Below, in pieces: positions 8,014-16,201 of a stretch of DNA of 23,076 nt (its first letter is position 1; every line of letters begins with the position of its first letter). The notes under the pieces were generated by a model that had not been told where the DNA came from, ran no database searches, and saw only the letters and a program-made list of their open reading frames with translations. The translations under genes and the position numbers were made by a program. The stretch is taken from NCBI GenBank assembly GCA_042091915.1, contig JBELGO010000020.1:1-23076 (forward strand). The letters run 5' to 3'. The stretch is from LSUCC0057 sp042091915 (GTDB lineage Bacteria > Pseudomonadota > Gammaproteobacteria > Pseudomonadales > Porticoccaceae).

Positions 8014-9383
8014 ACCGTTTTGACAGAAGGTTCCAGCGGCTAATGAGCAATACCCCAGCAATGCTGACCGCGACAATCATCCCCACCCAAAAGCCGTAAA
8101 CTCCCAGCGGTTCGCCCCACAGGTCAGTCAGCCCCAGTGTATAAGAGATAGGAAACGCAATTACCCAAAAAGCGGTCACTTGCATCAACAGCGGCACGCG
8201 GGTGTCTTTGTAGCCGCGCAGCGCGCCGCTGGCAGCGATTTGCAGACAATCAATGGCGCCGAGTACGGCGGCAAATAAGAACAGATTGGCGGCAATGAGC
8301 TGGGTGGCACTGTCGTCACTGAACCAGCGCGGTATCTCTTCATTGAGCAGCAGCTTGCCTACCGAGATAGTTGCGGCTAACAGCCACACCAACTTGAACC
8401 CAGTAATAGCGATCTGCCGCGCCTGCTTTGGTTGGCCGGCACCCAGTGAATGGGCTACTTTTATCGACAATGCATGCGATAGACCGAGCGGCACCATAAA
8501 CGCCAGTGAGTCGACGTTGAGTGCGATAGCGTGAGCGCCGACGACTGCGGCACCTAAGTGGGCGATAAACAGTGGGATTAGCGAAAAAAAACTGTACTCA
8601 ACGGTGATGTACAGTGCGATGGGAATGCCCAACTTAAGTGTATCGCGAATGGTTGCCCAGCACGGCGTTGCAAAGTCGCGGTAGAGCTGCAGGTAGCGCA
8701 ATTTAGTCGAGTATTTGGCGTAGAGCAGCATAGAGGCAAACAAAAAACACATGACTACCAAGGTGCCCCAGCCAGCACCGGGGCCGCCCAGAGCGGGAAG
8801 GCCAAACCCGCCATAAATAAATAGATAGTTGAGCGGGAAATTGAGCCCGAAGGCAATAAAGTTAAAGACCATCACCGGGCGTGGGTCACCCAACCCCTCA
8901 AAGGTGGTGCGCAGTGCAAAAAAAGTCGACAACATAATGGCGGTGATTAAATAAGGTGCCAGATAAGCTTGTGTTTGGCGGGCGACTTCTGTGCTGATGT
9001 CGAGGTTGGGTAGCAGCCAAATGCCGGCCGCAACTGTGGCGCTGGCCAGCAGCCCGAGCGGCAGCGATATCCACAGCACCTGCTGAAATTGGTGGCGCAC
9101 TCCCGTATCGCGTCCAGCCCCGTAGAGTTGGCCAATGATCGGGCTGTTGCCGGTCATGATGCCGAGGATAATAAAGACCGCTATCGACCAGAGACTGCCG
9201 CCCAACTGTACCGCGGCGAGTGCGTCGGTGCTCACTTGGCCGACCATGTAGATATCAGTGACGGTCATGCCGATGACGGCGATTTGCCCGGCGGCAATCG
9301 GGGCGGCGAGACGCAACAACTCCGCTGACGAGTGGCGAAAGNNNNNNNNNNCGAAAGCTACTGGGTGCGGTGGTGTCGGTCAT
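7991..9383 (-). CDS. MATE family multidrug/sodium antiporter, reading frame broken by an N gap
   Basis: This is a polytopic inner-membrane exporter (MatE domain repeated twice, about 12 membrane segments) that would exchange Na+ or H+ for cationic drugs or dyes. It resembles NorM/PmpM-type pumps: LLRLAAPIAAGQ, DIYMVGQV, LGGSLWSIAVF, GLGDPRPVMVF, ASGALRGYKDTRVP and PLGVYGFWVGM are recognisable. The 10-N gap at 9342-9351 cuts the first codons. CGAAAG occurs on both sides of it; collapsing that duplicate joins the frame to an ATG at 9383. This gives MTDTTAPSSFRHSSAELLRL and a protein of about 459 residues, a normal MATE length. Without this repair only a TTG start at 9319 would be open. The substrate is unknown. 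Confidence 0.9.
9342..9351. other. Assembly gap (10 N) flanked by a duplicated hexamer
   Basis: Exactly ten N bases are present. The hexamer CGAAAG lies directly before (9336-9341) and directly after (9352-9357) the gap. Removing the N run and one copy restores the MATE reading frame, so the gap is most likely an artificial spacer between overlapping contig ends. Confidence 0.85.
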
Positions 9384-9542
9384 AGTTGAGACATTGTTGG
9401 TGGCGGCTGTGTCGTTGAGCGGGAGTGGGTTGAATACCCACAGCTATTGTCGGCCATCTTCAACTTTAAAGAAAGCGTGCCGAAAGGAGCTGGGCGGATA
9501 GTGCGCAGAGAATGAGCGATTGATCAAAAAATCACCAGTCGG

Positions 9543-9572
9543 CCGACAAAAGCCCTGAATTACTGGTACAAT
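9543..9572 (+). promoter_or_regulatory. Probable promoter for rhlB
   Basis: CCGACA (9543-9548) lies 18 bp before TACAAT (9567-9572), which is preceded by TG in an extended -10 arrangement (TGGTACAAT). Transcription would begin near 9579, about 25 nt before the chosen rhlB ATG. The earlier in-frame ATG at 9571 overlaps the -10 box and is therefore unlikely to be translated. An inverted repeat (GTGGGT-TGAAT-ACCCAC, 9425-9441) lies further upstream, towards the MATE gene, with no T run after it. Confidence 0.5.
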
Positions 9573-9603
9573 GTGCGCAAAATTTTTCTCGGGTGTCGTT
9601 GTG

Positions 9604-11121
9604 ATGCCTCACTTTAGTTGCGCAACCGCGGTTGCCAGCCCATTCCCAACCTCAATATGTGAACCTGTTTTGACTGACTCTACTGCTAATTCTGTACAAC
9701 CCCAAAATTCTGACAACTCATCAAGCTCTGACGCTGGCCAGCGTCGCCGCCGTTCGCGCGGACGCCGCCGCAGTGGCTCGGGCAGGCGCCCTGCCGGCAG
9801 TTGGAGCCTCAGTCAGTTCAGCGTACCCGAAGTTGAAGGTAAACTGCGTTTCCATGATTTTTCTCTGCCCGATACATTGATGCGCGGTATCCAGGCGACT
9901 GGTTTTGAATACTGTACGCCAATTCAAGCGGCCTCCCTGCCGCACACGCTGCACGGCCACGACATTGTCGGCAAAGCACAGACCGGCACAGGTAAAACCG
10001 CGGCGTTCTTGCTCAGTATTATCACTGATCTGATTAACCATCCGGTCTCTGAGAAACGCTATGCCGGTGAAGCGCGCTCGCTGATTTTGGCGCCCACACG
10101 CGAGCTGGCTGTGCAGATTGCCGACGACGCCGAAAAGTTAGTCAAATTTACTGATCTCAAAGTGCACTGCCTAGTGGGCGGTATGGACTACCAGAAGCAG
10201 CTGCGCAAGCTTCAGGCTGAGCATGCTGATATTGTTGTCGGCACCCCGGGTCGCTTGATCGATTTTGCTACCAACCGAGATCTCTATTTAGATCAAGTTG
10301 AGGCGCTAGTCATCGATGAAGCCGACCGCATGCTGGATATGGGCTTTATTCCGCAGGTGCGCCGCCTGGTGCGTATGACGCCCAAGCGTGAAGATCGCCA
10401 GACTATGCTGTTCTCAGCCACATTTACTGCAGATGTCCTGCGCCTCGCAGAGCAGTGGACTGACAAGCCGGCCAAGGTGGAGATGCAAGCTGAGCGCGTG
10501 GCAACCGACAGTGTCGAACAGAAGGTTTACATTACCAGTGCCGATGAGAAATATACGGTTTTGCAAAACATCCTCACCGGTGATGAAGTCGATAGCGTGA
10601 TGGTGTTTGCCAACCGCCGCGATATCTGCCGCCGGCTACACGAGCGCCTGGTCAAACAGGGCTTTAGGGTGGGTATCCTGTCGGGAGATATTCCTCAGAA
10701 TAAGCGCAGCCGCACACTTGAAGAGTTCAAAGCGGGTCGCGTCAAAGTCATGGTCGCCACCGATGTGGCCGGTCGAGGTATCCACGTTAACGGCGTCAGC
10801 CATGTGGTTAACTTTACTCTGCCCGAAGAGCCCGAAGATTACGTCCACCGTATCGGCCGCACCGGCCGTGCGGGTAAAACTGGCACCTCGATCAGCTTCG
10901 CCTGCGAGGATGACGCGATGTTACTCGAGCCGATTGAGGCGCTATTGGGTATGAAGTTGCCCTGCACCATGCCCGAACCTGAGCTGTTGAATGCACCGAT
11001 CAATCGTTCGCGCAGCCGCAAAGGCAGTAATCCAGACAGTGAGCAGGTCGCGGCTGATAATATCGAGCCAGCACAGACAGAAGTGACCAGCGAACAGCCG
11101 GCTGAAAGCACGGCGCAGTAG
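9604..11121 (+). CDS. rhlB: ATP-dependent DEAD-box RNA helicase RhlB
   Basis: This is a DEAD-box helicase, in relatives the RNA-unwinding partner of RNase E in the degradosome. From the ATG at 9604 it has 505 residues. An N-terminal arginine-rich tail (RRRRSRGRRRSGSGRRP) is followed by FSVPEVEGKLRFHDFSLP, the RhlB-type entry into the core. Conserved motifs are Q (CTPIQ), I (AQTGTGKT), Ia (PTRELAVQIA), II (DEAD), III (SAT), V (ATDVAGRGIH) and VI (HRIGRTGR). The C-terminus is a short low-complexity tail (QTEVTSEQPAEST). RhlB is favoured over RhlE or SrmB by the core wording; the degradosome role is inferred. It is divergent from the MATE gene and ends 1 bp from cysZ on the other strand. Confidence 0.88.
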   Translation: MPHFSCATAVASPFPTSICEPVLTDSTANSVQPQNSDNSSSSDAGQRRRRSRGRRRSGSGRRPAGSWSLSQFSVPEVEGKLRFHDFSLPDTLMRGIQATGFEYCTPIQAASLPHTLHGHDIVGKAQTGTGKTAAFLLSIITDLINHPVSEKRYAGEARSLILAPTRELAVQIADDAEKLVKFTDLKVHCLVGGMDYQKQLRKLQAEHADIVVGTPGRLIDFATNRDLYLDQVEALVIDEADRMLDMGFIPQVRRLVRMTPKREDRQTMLFSATFTADVLRLAEQWTDKPAKVEMQAERVATDSVEQKVYITSADEKYTVLQNILTGDEVDSVMVFANRRDICRRLHERLVKQGFRVGILSGDIPQNKRSRTLEEFKAGRVKVMVATDVAGRGIHVNGVSHVVNFTLPEEPEDYVHRIGRTGRAGKTGTSISFACEDDAMLLEPIEALLGMKLPCTMPEPELLNAPINRSRSRKGSNPDSEQVAADNIEPAQTEVTSEQPAESTAQ

Positions 11122-11122
11122 T

Positions 11123-11926
11123 TTAGGCGGGGTTAGTAGGCGCGTAGCGTCGACACCAGTAGAGGCTAGCCGCGGCCGTGGTCAGCGGTAGCAGCACTAG
11201 ATTGATGCCGGGCAACCCAGCACAGAGTAGTGCGACTGCGCCAAACAGCAGAGTTGTCAGACGCTGCTCGCGTGCGCGCATCCGCAGTGTGGCAAAACTT
11301 GTCCGGTCGGCATCGGCGCCATAATCCAAATACTGTAGGGCCGCAGCCCAGCTCATCCACAACAGTAACAGCAGCGGGGCGCCGGCACCGACAACTGGCA
11401 CCAAACCCAACAGCAGTGATAGCAAGAGTACCGCCACAGTGCGCGGTAATAGATAGGCTATCTTGCCCAGTTCACGCCACACGGTAGCGGCGATAAACTT
11501 CAACCACTGACTGTTCTGTGCCACCTCTGAACGGCTCTCTCTAGCGACAATGCGCTCAGCGAGTAGTGCGTAAAAAGGTGCGCCCACTAACTGTGCCAAC
11601 AGGGTAAAGCTAAAGGCATAGAGGGTGCCGGCCAACAATAAAAACAGCAGCCAAGCGGCACTTAAAAAAAGATCTAAGCCCGATTCAATCCAGCTGCTGG
11701 GTAGTAAGCCGCCACTCCAGTTGTGAAGCGTGATGGTGGTGTGTTCAGCGATACCGACAATGGCGCCTTGTAGCCACTGCCAAGCGAAATAGCTCAAGGT
11801 TCCAAACACCGCCATATTAAGCAGCGCAGGGACTGTGGTTAGCCATCGCCAGCCAGGTGTTGTCAAAGCCTTTAATGCACCCAGCCAGATAGACTTATGG
11901 CTATTTAAGTGTGTCAGTGAGCTCAT
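11123..11926 (-). CDS. cysZ: CysZ-like sulfate transport/EI24 family membrane protein
   Basis: The 267-residue inner-membrane protein has about four to six hydrophobic segments (around residues 25-60, 85-120, 160-195 and 220-255). The signature AALQYLDYGADADRTSF corresponds to the QYxDYxxDxxxxxF stretch of CysZ. CysZ mediates sulfate uptake for cysteine synthesis in E. coli; no other sulfate gene lies nearby, so the substrate is inferred from family only. Its ATG shares one base with the pepQ stop (TGATG), so it is the last gene of a smpB-pepQ-cysZ group. It converges with rhlB, 1 bp apart, with no visible terminator between them. Confidence 0.8.
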   Translation of the reverse strand: MSSLTHLNSHKSIWLGALKALTTPGWRWLTTVPALLNMAVFGTLSYFAWQWLQGAIVGIAEHTTITLHNWSGGLLPSSWIESGLDLFLSAAWLLFLLLAGTLYAFSFTLLAQLVGAPFYALLAERIVARESRSEVAQNSQWLKFIAATVWRELGKIAYLLPRTVAVLLLSLLLGLVPVVGAGAPLLLLLWMSWAAALQYLDYGADADRTSFATLRMRAREQRLTTLLFGAVALLCAGLPGINLVLLPLTTAAASLYWCRRYAPTNPA

Positions 11927-13236
11927 CAGATTGGCTCGCCAGTGAGCTGCTCACGGGTAAGATTGCGCCCGCACAGTGGTGCAGCGACTACATTGTCCTC
12001 TATGCGTATACCTCCACAAGGCAATAGCTCATCTACAGCCTGCCAATTGATCAGGGGACGCTGATGGGTTGGGATTTTTGCCAGCAGCTGTGGGATAAAG
12101 TAGATGCCGGGCTCGACCGTGACGAGCATCTTCTCTTCAAGACGGCGAGTGCAGCGCAGCATGGGGTTGCTCTGCGGAGGCGGACGGCGCCGTCCCGTCG
12201 CATCGGCGAGCTGGCCGCCGCGATCATGCACCTGAACTCCGAGTAAGTGGCCTATCCCGTGGGGGAAAAAGAAGCTAGCCAACTGCTCTTCAATCGCCTG
12301 CTCTAGCGAACAGTTGAGAATGTTGCTGGCGCAGAGGATTTTACTGATAGCGAGATCCGCGTCGCGTTGTAGATCAATGAATTCACAACCCGGTATGACG
12401 GCCGCGGCAAGTTGCTGCTGAGCGCTGTCCAGCGCCGAAATAAGATCGGCAAAAAGTGCAGGCGCTTTGGCACCTGCAAGGGTGCGAGTAATGTCGCTGC
12501 CGTAACCGCTGCTGCTGGCGCCGGCGTCGAGTAGCAGACTTTGATGGTGATGCGCTTGGTCGCTGCGTAGCGTGTGGTGAAGTACAGCCGCGTGGCTGTC
12601 GGTGGCGACGATGGGGTCGTAGGGCAGCTCATATTCGCTCTGTCCGCAAGCGTAGAGATACTCTCGATGTATCTGCTGCTCATTGGCTCCGGCACTAAAC
12701 GCTGCGTAAGCCGCGTTGTGGCCTGCAGCCGCTGCTCGAGTAGCAGCGACAGTTTGTGCAATGGCGTAATCGGTTTTAACCGCGCGTTGATAGTCGAGAC
12801 AATCGAGCAGGCGCGGTGGGTTAATCTCCACCGAGGAGGATGTGTGATCGGGTTGGCTAGTGATCGCGGCAACGCGCCCAGAGGGAAGCAATTTTTTTAG
12901 ATCGCGCGGGTCTGTGTAGTGGACGATATCAAAGGCGTCACACTGCCCGGGTAGAGCTGCTTGGCTGTGCCAGATATCTTCGCGCTGGCGAATGGCTAAT
13001 CGCGGTTTCTCTCCGGGAGTAATGAACAGATGGCTGTGTGGGTGGCCGGTGAGCGGAACCACCTCTACTAGATAGGGGTTGGCGCGAAACGGGTAGCAAG
13101 TATCGTCGGCAAAACGCGTTAACAGGCCGCCATTATCGATCCATAAATGATCACAGTTTGCCGCCGCCAATGCGCCGCTGATACGCTCTAGTTGCTCAGT
13201 GAGATGGGCGCTGTAGAGCGGTATCTGACTAGACAT
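11926..13236 (-). CDS. pepQ: Xaa-Pro dipeptidase (prolidase)
   Basis: This is a metal-dependent peptidase of the M24B family that cleaves dipeptides ending in proline. The 436 residues agree with E. coli PepQ. The pita-bread catalytic domain occupies the C-terminal two thirds with all five metal ligands visible: Asp237 (LLLDAGA), Asp248 (GSDITRTL), His326 (FPHGIGH), Glu375 (VEPGIYF) and Glu413 (GGIRIEDN). The N-terminal YPFRANPY and RAVKTDYAI also match PepQ. The ATG directly follows the smpB stop (TAAATG), and its own stop overlaps the cysZ ATG, so the three genes are probably translated from one message. Confidence 0.93.
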   Translation of the reverse strand: MSSQIPLYSAHLTEQLERISGALAAANCDHLWIDNGGLLTRFADDTCYPFRANPYLVEVVPLTGHPHSHLFITPGEKPRLAIRQREDIWHSQAALPGQCDAFDIVHYTDPRDLKKLLPSGRVAAITSQPDHTSSSVEINPPRLLDCLDYQRAVKTDYAIAQTVAATRAAAAGHNAAYAAFSAGANEQQIHREYLYACGQSEYELPYDPIVATDSHAAVLHHTLRSDQAHHHQSLLLDAGASSSGYGSDITRTLAGAKAPALFADLISALDSAQQQLAAAVIPGCEFIDLQRDADLAISKILCASNILNCSLEQAIEEQLASFFFPHGIGHLLGVQVHDRGGQLADATGRRRPPPQSNPMLRCTRRLEEKMLVTVEPGIYFIPQLLAKIPTHQRPLINWQAVDELLPCGGIRIEDNVVAAPLCGRNLTREQLTGEPI

Positions 13237-13710
13237 TTAGCGCCCGCGCATGATGCGTTGTTTTTGTCGCTCCCAATCGCGCTCCTTGGCATCTTGGCGC
13301 TTGTCGTGATCGGCCTTGCCCTTTGCCAGAGCAATTTCTGCTTTGATCAGATGTGCTTTCCAGTAGAGAGCCATACAGATAGCGGTGTGGCCCTTTTGGC
13401 CGACAGCCACTTCCATATCGTCCAGCTCTTTGCGATTGAGCAGTAACTTGCGGGTGCGGGTAGGCTCAGCGACATAGTGGGTAGAGACAGTCGGCAGCGG
13501 CGAGATGTTACAGCCGATCAACCACGCCTCACCGTCGCGCACATGCACGTAACTGTCGGTGAGGTTGACGCGACCCTCTCGCAACGCCTTAACTTCCCAA
13601 CCCATTAGAGACAGACCCGCTTCAAAGCGCTTGTCAACGAAGTATTCGTGACGTGCGCGGCGGTTTTCGATGATCTGCCCAGGGCTCTGTTTGTGCTTCT
13701 TTTTACTCAT
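13237..13710 (-). CDS. smpB: SsrA-binding protein SmpB
   Basis: SmpB binds tmRNA and brings it to stalled ribosomes for trans-translation. The protein of 157 residues has the family length. Motifs include IIENRRARHEYFVD, GLSLMGWEVKALREGRVNL, SYVHVRDGEAWLIGCNISP and the basic tail KADHDKRQDAKERDWERQKQ, which enters the decoding centre. The ATG at 13710 is chosen because it gives the usual MSKKKHKQ start; a GTG 21 bp earlier overlaps a TATAAT box. No tmRNA gene is visible here. In relatives smpB lies beside ratA in divergent orientation; here an NSS transporter gene is placed between them. Confidence 0.96.
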   Translation of the reverse strand: MSKKKHKQSPGQIIENRRARHEYFVDKRFEAGLSLMGWEVKALREGRVNLTDSYVHVRDGEAWLIGCNISPLPTVSTHYVAEPTRTRKLLLNRKELDDMEVAVGQKGHTAICMALYWKAHLIKAEIALAKGKADHDKRQDAKERDWERQKQRIMRGR

Positions 13711-13716
13711 GGGCAG

Positions 13717-13722
13717 ATTATA
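13717..13722 (-). promoter_or_regulatory. Consensus -10 box immediately before smpB
   Basis: A perfect TATAAT on the minus strand ends seven bases before the smpB ATG, and no Shine-Dalgarno sequence lies between them. If used, transcription would start at or within a base or two of the ATG, giving a leaderless message. The -35 region is poor, so this is uncertain; read-through from the upstream transporter gene is the alternative. Confidence 0.35.
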
Positions 13723-13787
13723 CGCTGCCACTGACGGCGGTGGCGTAAATTTCTCTGCTTATAAGCCAAACTAATGTGCTGCACCGC

Positions 13788-15191
13788 TTAAAAATAGATG
13801 TGTGCGAAAGTACTGATAAATACACCGAGCAATATAGCGGGGATAAACGTGCTGAGTGAGAAGTTTATATAGCGGTTGAGCAGCGAGCCACGGTAGTGGT
13901 GATCACCTACCTCAAGCTCTTCGGTGAGGCCGCTAAGCTTCCAGCGGTAGGCGGTAAACAGACAGACACTAAAACCCACCAGTGGCAGAATAGTCTCGTA
14001 AAAAAGGTCATAAATCAGGTCGAAAAACGACTTATCAGCTCCGCCGTAGCGGGTGAATTGGGTCAGTTGGTCATCCATGCCAAATGACATAGTTGCCGGT
14101 ATTGCGAACAGAGTCAGCAGCCCCGCTTGCAGCAAGACAGCTTTGCGTCGGGTGAGATCAAATTCGTCGATAAAATACGCGATAGGGATTTCGATAATAG
14201 ATACCAGTGAGGTCAGTGCGGCAAAAAAGACCAATAAAAAGAAGGCCAAGGCAACCAATGTGGCACCGACATAGCCAACCGTGAGCTGCATGGAGAGAAA
14301 TATTTTCGGTAAGAAAGAGAAAATTAATCCGACACTGCTGGTAGAGAGCTCTTCGGTGTTGGTGTTGGGGTCAAAAGCAAAAATCGCTGGAAGGATCAGC
14401 AGCCCGGCGAAAAATGCAATGCTGGTATCCATCACCGCCACCATGCGCGCTGAGCCTGGGATGCTGTCTTGGCGACTGAAGTAAGAGCCGTAAGTAATTA
14501 AAATTCCCATACCCAGCGATAGTGAGAAAAAGGCTTGGCTGAGTGCGCCGTTGATGGTGGCCAAATTCATTTTGGAGAAATCGGGCACCAAATAGTAGCT
14601 GATGCCTGCGGCAGCTCCATCTAGAGTTAATACAAACAGGGTGAGAGCGATCAGCATAATGGCCAAAGTGGGCATGAGCACTCGAGCGAGTCGCTCAATA
14701 CCCCCTTTGACTCCGCCGGCAAGAATCAAAAATACCCCCGACAGCAAGAGCAGCGTATAGCCAAACAGTGAGGGGGCGGCAACGATCTCGCCAAAGGCCT
14801 GCGGTTGTGACAAAGCAGTGAGGCCTCCGCCGGCGAGATGGACGATATATACGACCAGCCAGACAGTGATAACCGTGTAAAAGACCGCGATCATGAATGG
14901 GGTGATAATCGCCAACAAACCGGTTAGGCGCCAGCCGCGCTGGTTGCCCGAAATCTCACCAAATGCGCCAACCGGGTTGCGCTTACTGCGCCGACCCATA
15001 GCGATTTCGGCGACCATAACCGGATAACAGATGAACGCAACAAACAGCAGATAGACAAATAGAAAGGCAGCGCCGCCGTTTTTGGAGGCCATCACCGGGA
15101 AGGCGACAAGGTTGCCCAGGCCAACCGCAGAGCCGGCGGCAGCGAGAATAAAACCGAGCTTGGAGCTGAACTGACCGCGTTGCTGGGCCAT
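13788..15191 (-). CDS. Sodium-dependent transporter, NSS (SLC6/LeuT) family
   Basis: This 467-residue inner-membrane protein couples Na+ entry to uptake of an amino acid or similar substrate. It has about eleven hydrophobic segments. The first carries the family motif as GSAVGLGNLVAFPV (residues 20-33), then MASKNGGAAFLFVYLL and EIAMGRRSKRNP. Aligned by the motif to LeuT, the outer-gate Arg30 is Ala here, and Trp/Leu of the motif is Val. FSLSLGMGILITYGSYF corresponds to segment 6 with its unwound substrate region. AGGG(T/A)GGA-like C-terminal features are absent, as in many bacterial members. AGGGGA before the ATG is a good ribosome binding site. The substrate cannot be told from sequence. 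Confidence 0.9.
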   Translation of the reverse strand: MAQQRGQFSSKLGFILAAAGSAVGLGNLVAFPVMASKNGGAAFLFVYLLFVAFICYPVMVAEIAMGRRSKRNPVGAFGEISGNQRGWRLTGLLAIITPFMIAVFYTVITVWLVVYIVHLAGGGLTALSQPQAFGEIVAAPSLFGYTLLLLSGVFLILAGGVKGGIERLARVLMPTLAIMLIALTLFVLTLDGAAAGISYYLVPDFSKMNLATINGALSQAFFSLSLGMGILITYGSYFSRQDSIPGSARMVAVMDTSIAFFAGLLILPAIFAFDPNTNTEELSTSSVGLIFSFLPKIFLSMQLTVGYVGATLVALAFFLLVFFAALTSLVSIIEIPIAYFIDEFDLTRRKAVLLQAGLLTLFAIPATMSFGMDDQLTQFTRYGGADKSFFDLIYDLFYETILPLVGFSVCLFTAYRWKLSGLTEELEVGDHHYRGSLLNRYINFSLSTFIPAILLGVFISTFAHIYF

Positions 15192-15245
15192 AGTGTCCCC
15201 TTGGTAGAGTGCGCTTGAAAAGTACAGTGTGATTTGAGTGAAAAG

Positions 15246-15274
15246 ATTTTAGCAGTGCCCCTAGTCCACCACAA
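15246..15274 (-). promoter_or_regulatory. Possible promoter for the NSS transporter gene
   Basis: On the minus strand, TTGTGG (15269-15274) and TAAAAT (15246-15251) are separated by 17 bp, and the start point would lie about 50 nt before the transporter ATG. The -10 is good and the -35 weak. It may serve transporter, smpB, pepQ and cysZ together, since I see no terminator in the 77-bp gap before smpB. Confidence 0.4.
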
Positions 15275-15302
15275 CGAGCAGCTGCGAGATCTGACGCTTA
15301 AC

Positions 15303-15311
15303 TGGTATACT
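15303..15311 (+). promoter_or_regulatory. Extended -10 promoter for ratA-rnfH
   Basis: TGGTATACT matches the extended -10 pattern TGnTATAAT at all but one position of the hexamer. No good -35 is present, which extended -10 promoters tolerate. Transcription would start near 15318, about 60 nt before the ratA start. Confidence 0.45.
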
Positions 15312-15379
15312 GGTTGGATGAAAAACGAGCTCAATATTAGCCTTTACAGTGGCCGCTGTCGCCCAGACGAGGCCGCGCT

Positions 15380-15820
15380 GTGGCAGTAACACGGGTAGCC
15401 CGGTCGGCATTGGTGGCGCACTCTGCAGAGCAGATGTTTAAGCTGGTCAACGATGTGCGCAGCTACCCAAGCTTTGTCTCTGGCTGCGTTGCTACCCACG
15501 TGCTGGAAGAGCACTCGGAGTTGCTGGTGGCAACTTTGCAGCTCAAGCAAGCTGGAGTGGGTTTGTCACTGACGACCCGCAATCGACTCGAGTATCCACA
15601 CGCGATGTATTTAACGCTGGAAGACGGTTCGTTAAAGCAGCTGACCGGAAGCTGGGAATTCATCGCATTGAGTGATAGTGCGTGTAAAGTGGCGCTGACC
15701 TTAGAATTTGAGTTGGCGGGTGGTTTTGCCAGTTTTGCAGCCGGTAAGTTGTTGGCCAGTGTGGCCAATAATTTAGTTGATGGCTTTGCGCGCCGCGCCG
15801 ATAAACTTTATGCGGTTTAA
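15380..15820 (+). CDS. ratA: RatA family START-domain protein
   Basis: The 146-residue protein belongs to the COQ10/START (polyketide cyclase-like) family. It has RSALVAHSAEQMFKLVNDVRSYPSFVSGC at its start, the hallmark of RatA, and the closing helix ANNLVDGFARRADKLY. In eukaryotes the homologue COQ10 binds coenzyme Q; in E. coli RatA was described as a toxin-like inhibitor of ribosome subunit joining. Which role applies here is not evident. The start is a GTG at 15380 chosen by family alignment; an in-frame stop at 15338 limits extension. It is followed after 42 bp by rnfH, the common ratA-rnfH pair. Confidence 0.92.
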   Translation: MAVTRVARSALVAHSAEQMFKLVNDVRSYPSFVSGCVATHVLEEHSELLVATLQLKQAGVGLSLTTRNRLEYPHAMYLTLEDGSLKQLTGSWEFIALSDSACKVALTLEFELAGGFASFAAGKLLASVANNLVDGFARRADKLYAV

Positions 15821-15862
15821 CACAGCTGGCGCGGTAACCGTCTAGTGAAGAGAGAATAAGTT

Positions 15863-16195
15863 ATGAGTGAGGTAAGCGCGGAGACATTGGTTGTCGAAGT
15901 TGCCTATGCGCTACCAGAGCGCCAACAACTATTGGTAGTGCATGTCCCAAAGGGTACAACTGCGTTGGAGGCGGTTGCGCTCAGCGGCATTTGCCAGCAA
16001 TTTGAAGAGTTGGCAGAGGTGCCGGTAGAAAACTTGGCGCTGGGTATATTTTCCCAGCCGCTAGGTGCGAAGGGATTGCCTCCAGCCACGGAATATGTGC
16101 TCTCAGCGCACGACCGGGTCGAGATCTATCGCCCCTTAATTGCCGACCCAAAACTGGTCCGCAAACAGCGCGCAGCAAAAGCGCGCGCGGAGTAG
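15863..16195 (+). CDS. rnfH: RnfH family protein (RatB, UPF0125)
   Basis: This small 110-residue protein has a ubiquitin-like beta-grasp fold. Recognisable stretches are LVVEVAYALPERQQLLVVHVP, GTTALEAVALSGI, LGIFSQPLGAKG, and YVLSAHDRVEIYRPLIADPK followed by a basic tail, all typical of the RnfH/RatB family. Its biochemical role is not settled; the name reflects linkage to rnf genes in some bacteria, none of which are seen here. AGAGAG lies before the ATG. It converges with bamE, six bases apart, without a visible terminator. Confidence 0.9.
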   Translation: MSEVSAETLVVEVAYALPERQQLLVVHVPKGTTALEAVALSGICQQFEELAEVPVENLALGIFSQPLGAKGLPPATEYVLSAHDRVEIYRPLIADPKLVRKQRAAKARAE

Positions 16196-16201
16196 TCAGC
16201 G

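Noticed and set aside
13711..13745. Inverted repeat before smpB as a terminator of the transporter gene
   Set aside because: The stem is interrupted by a bulge and no T run follows on the minus strand.
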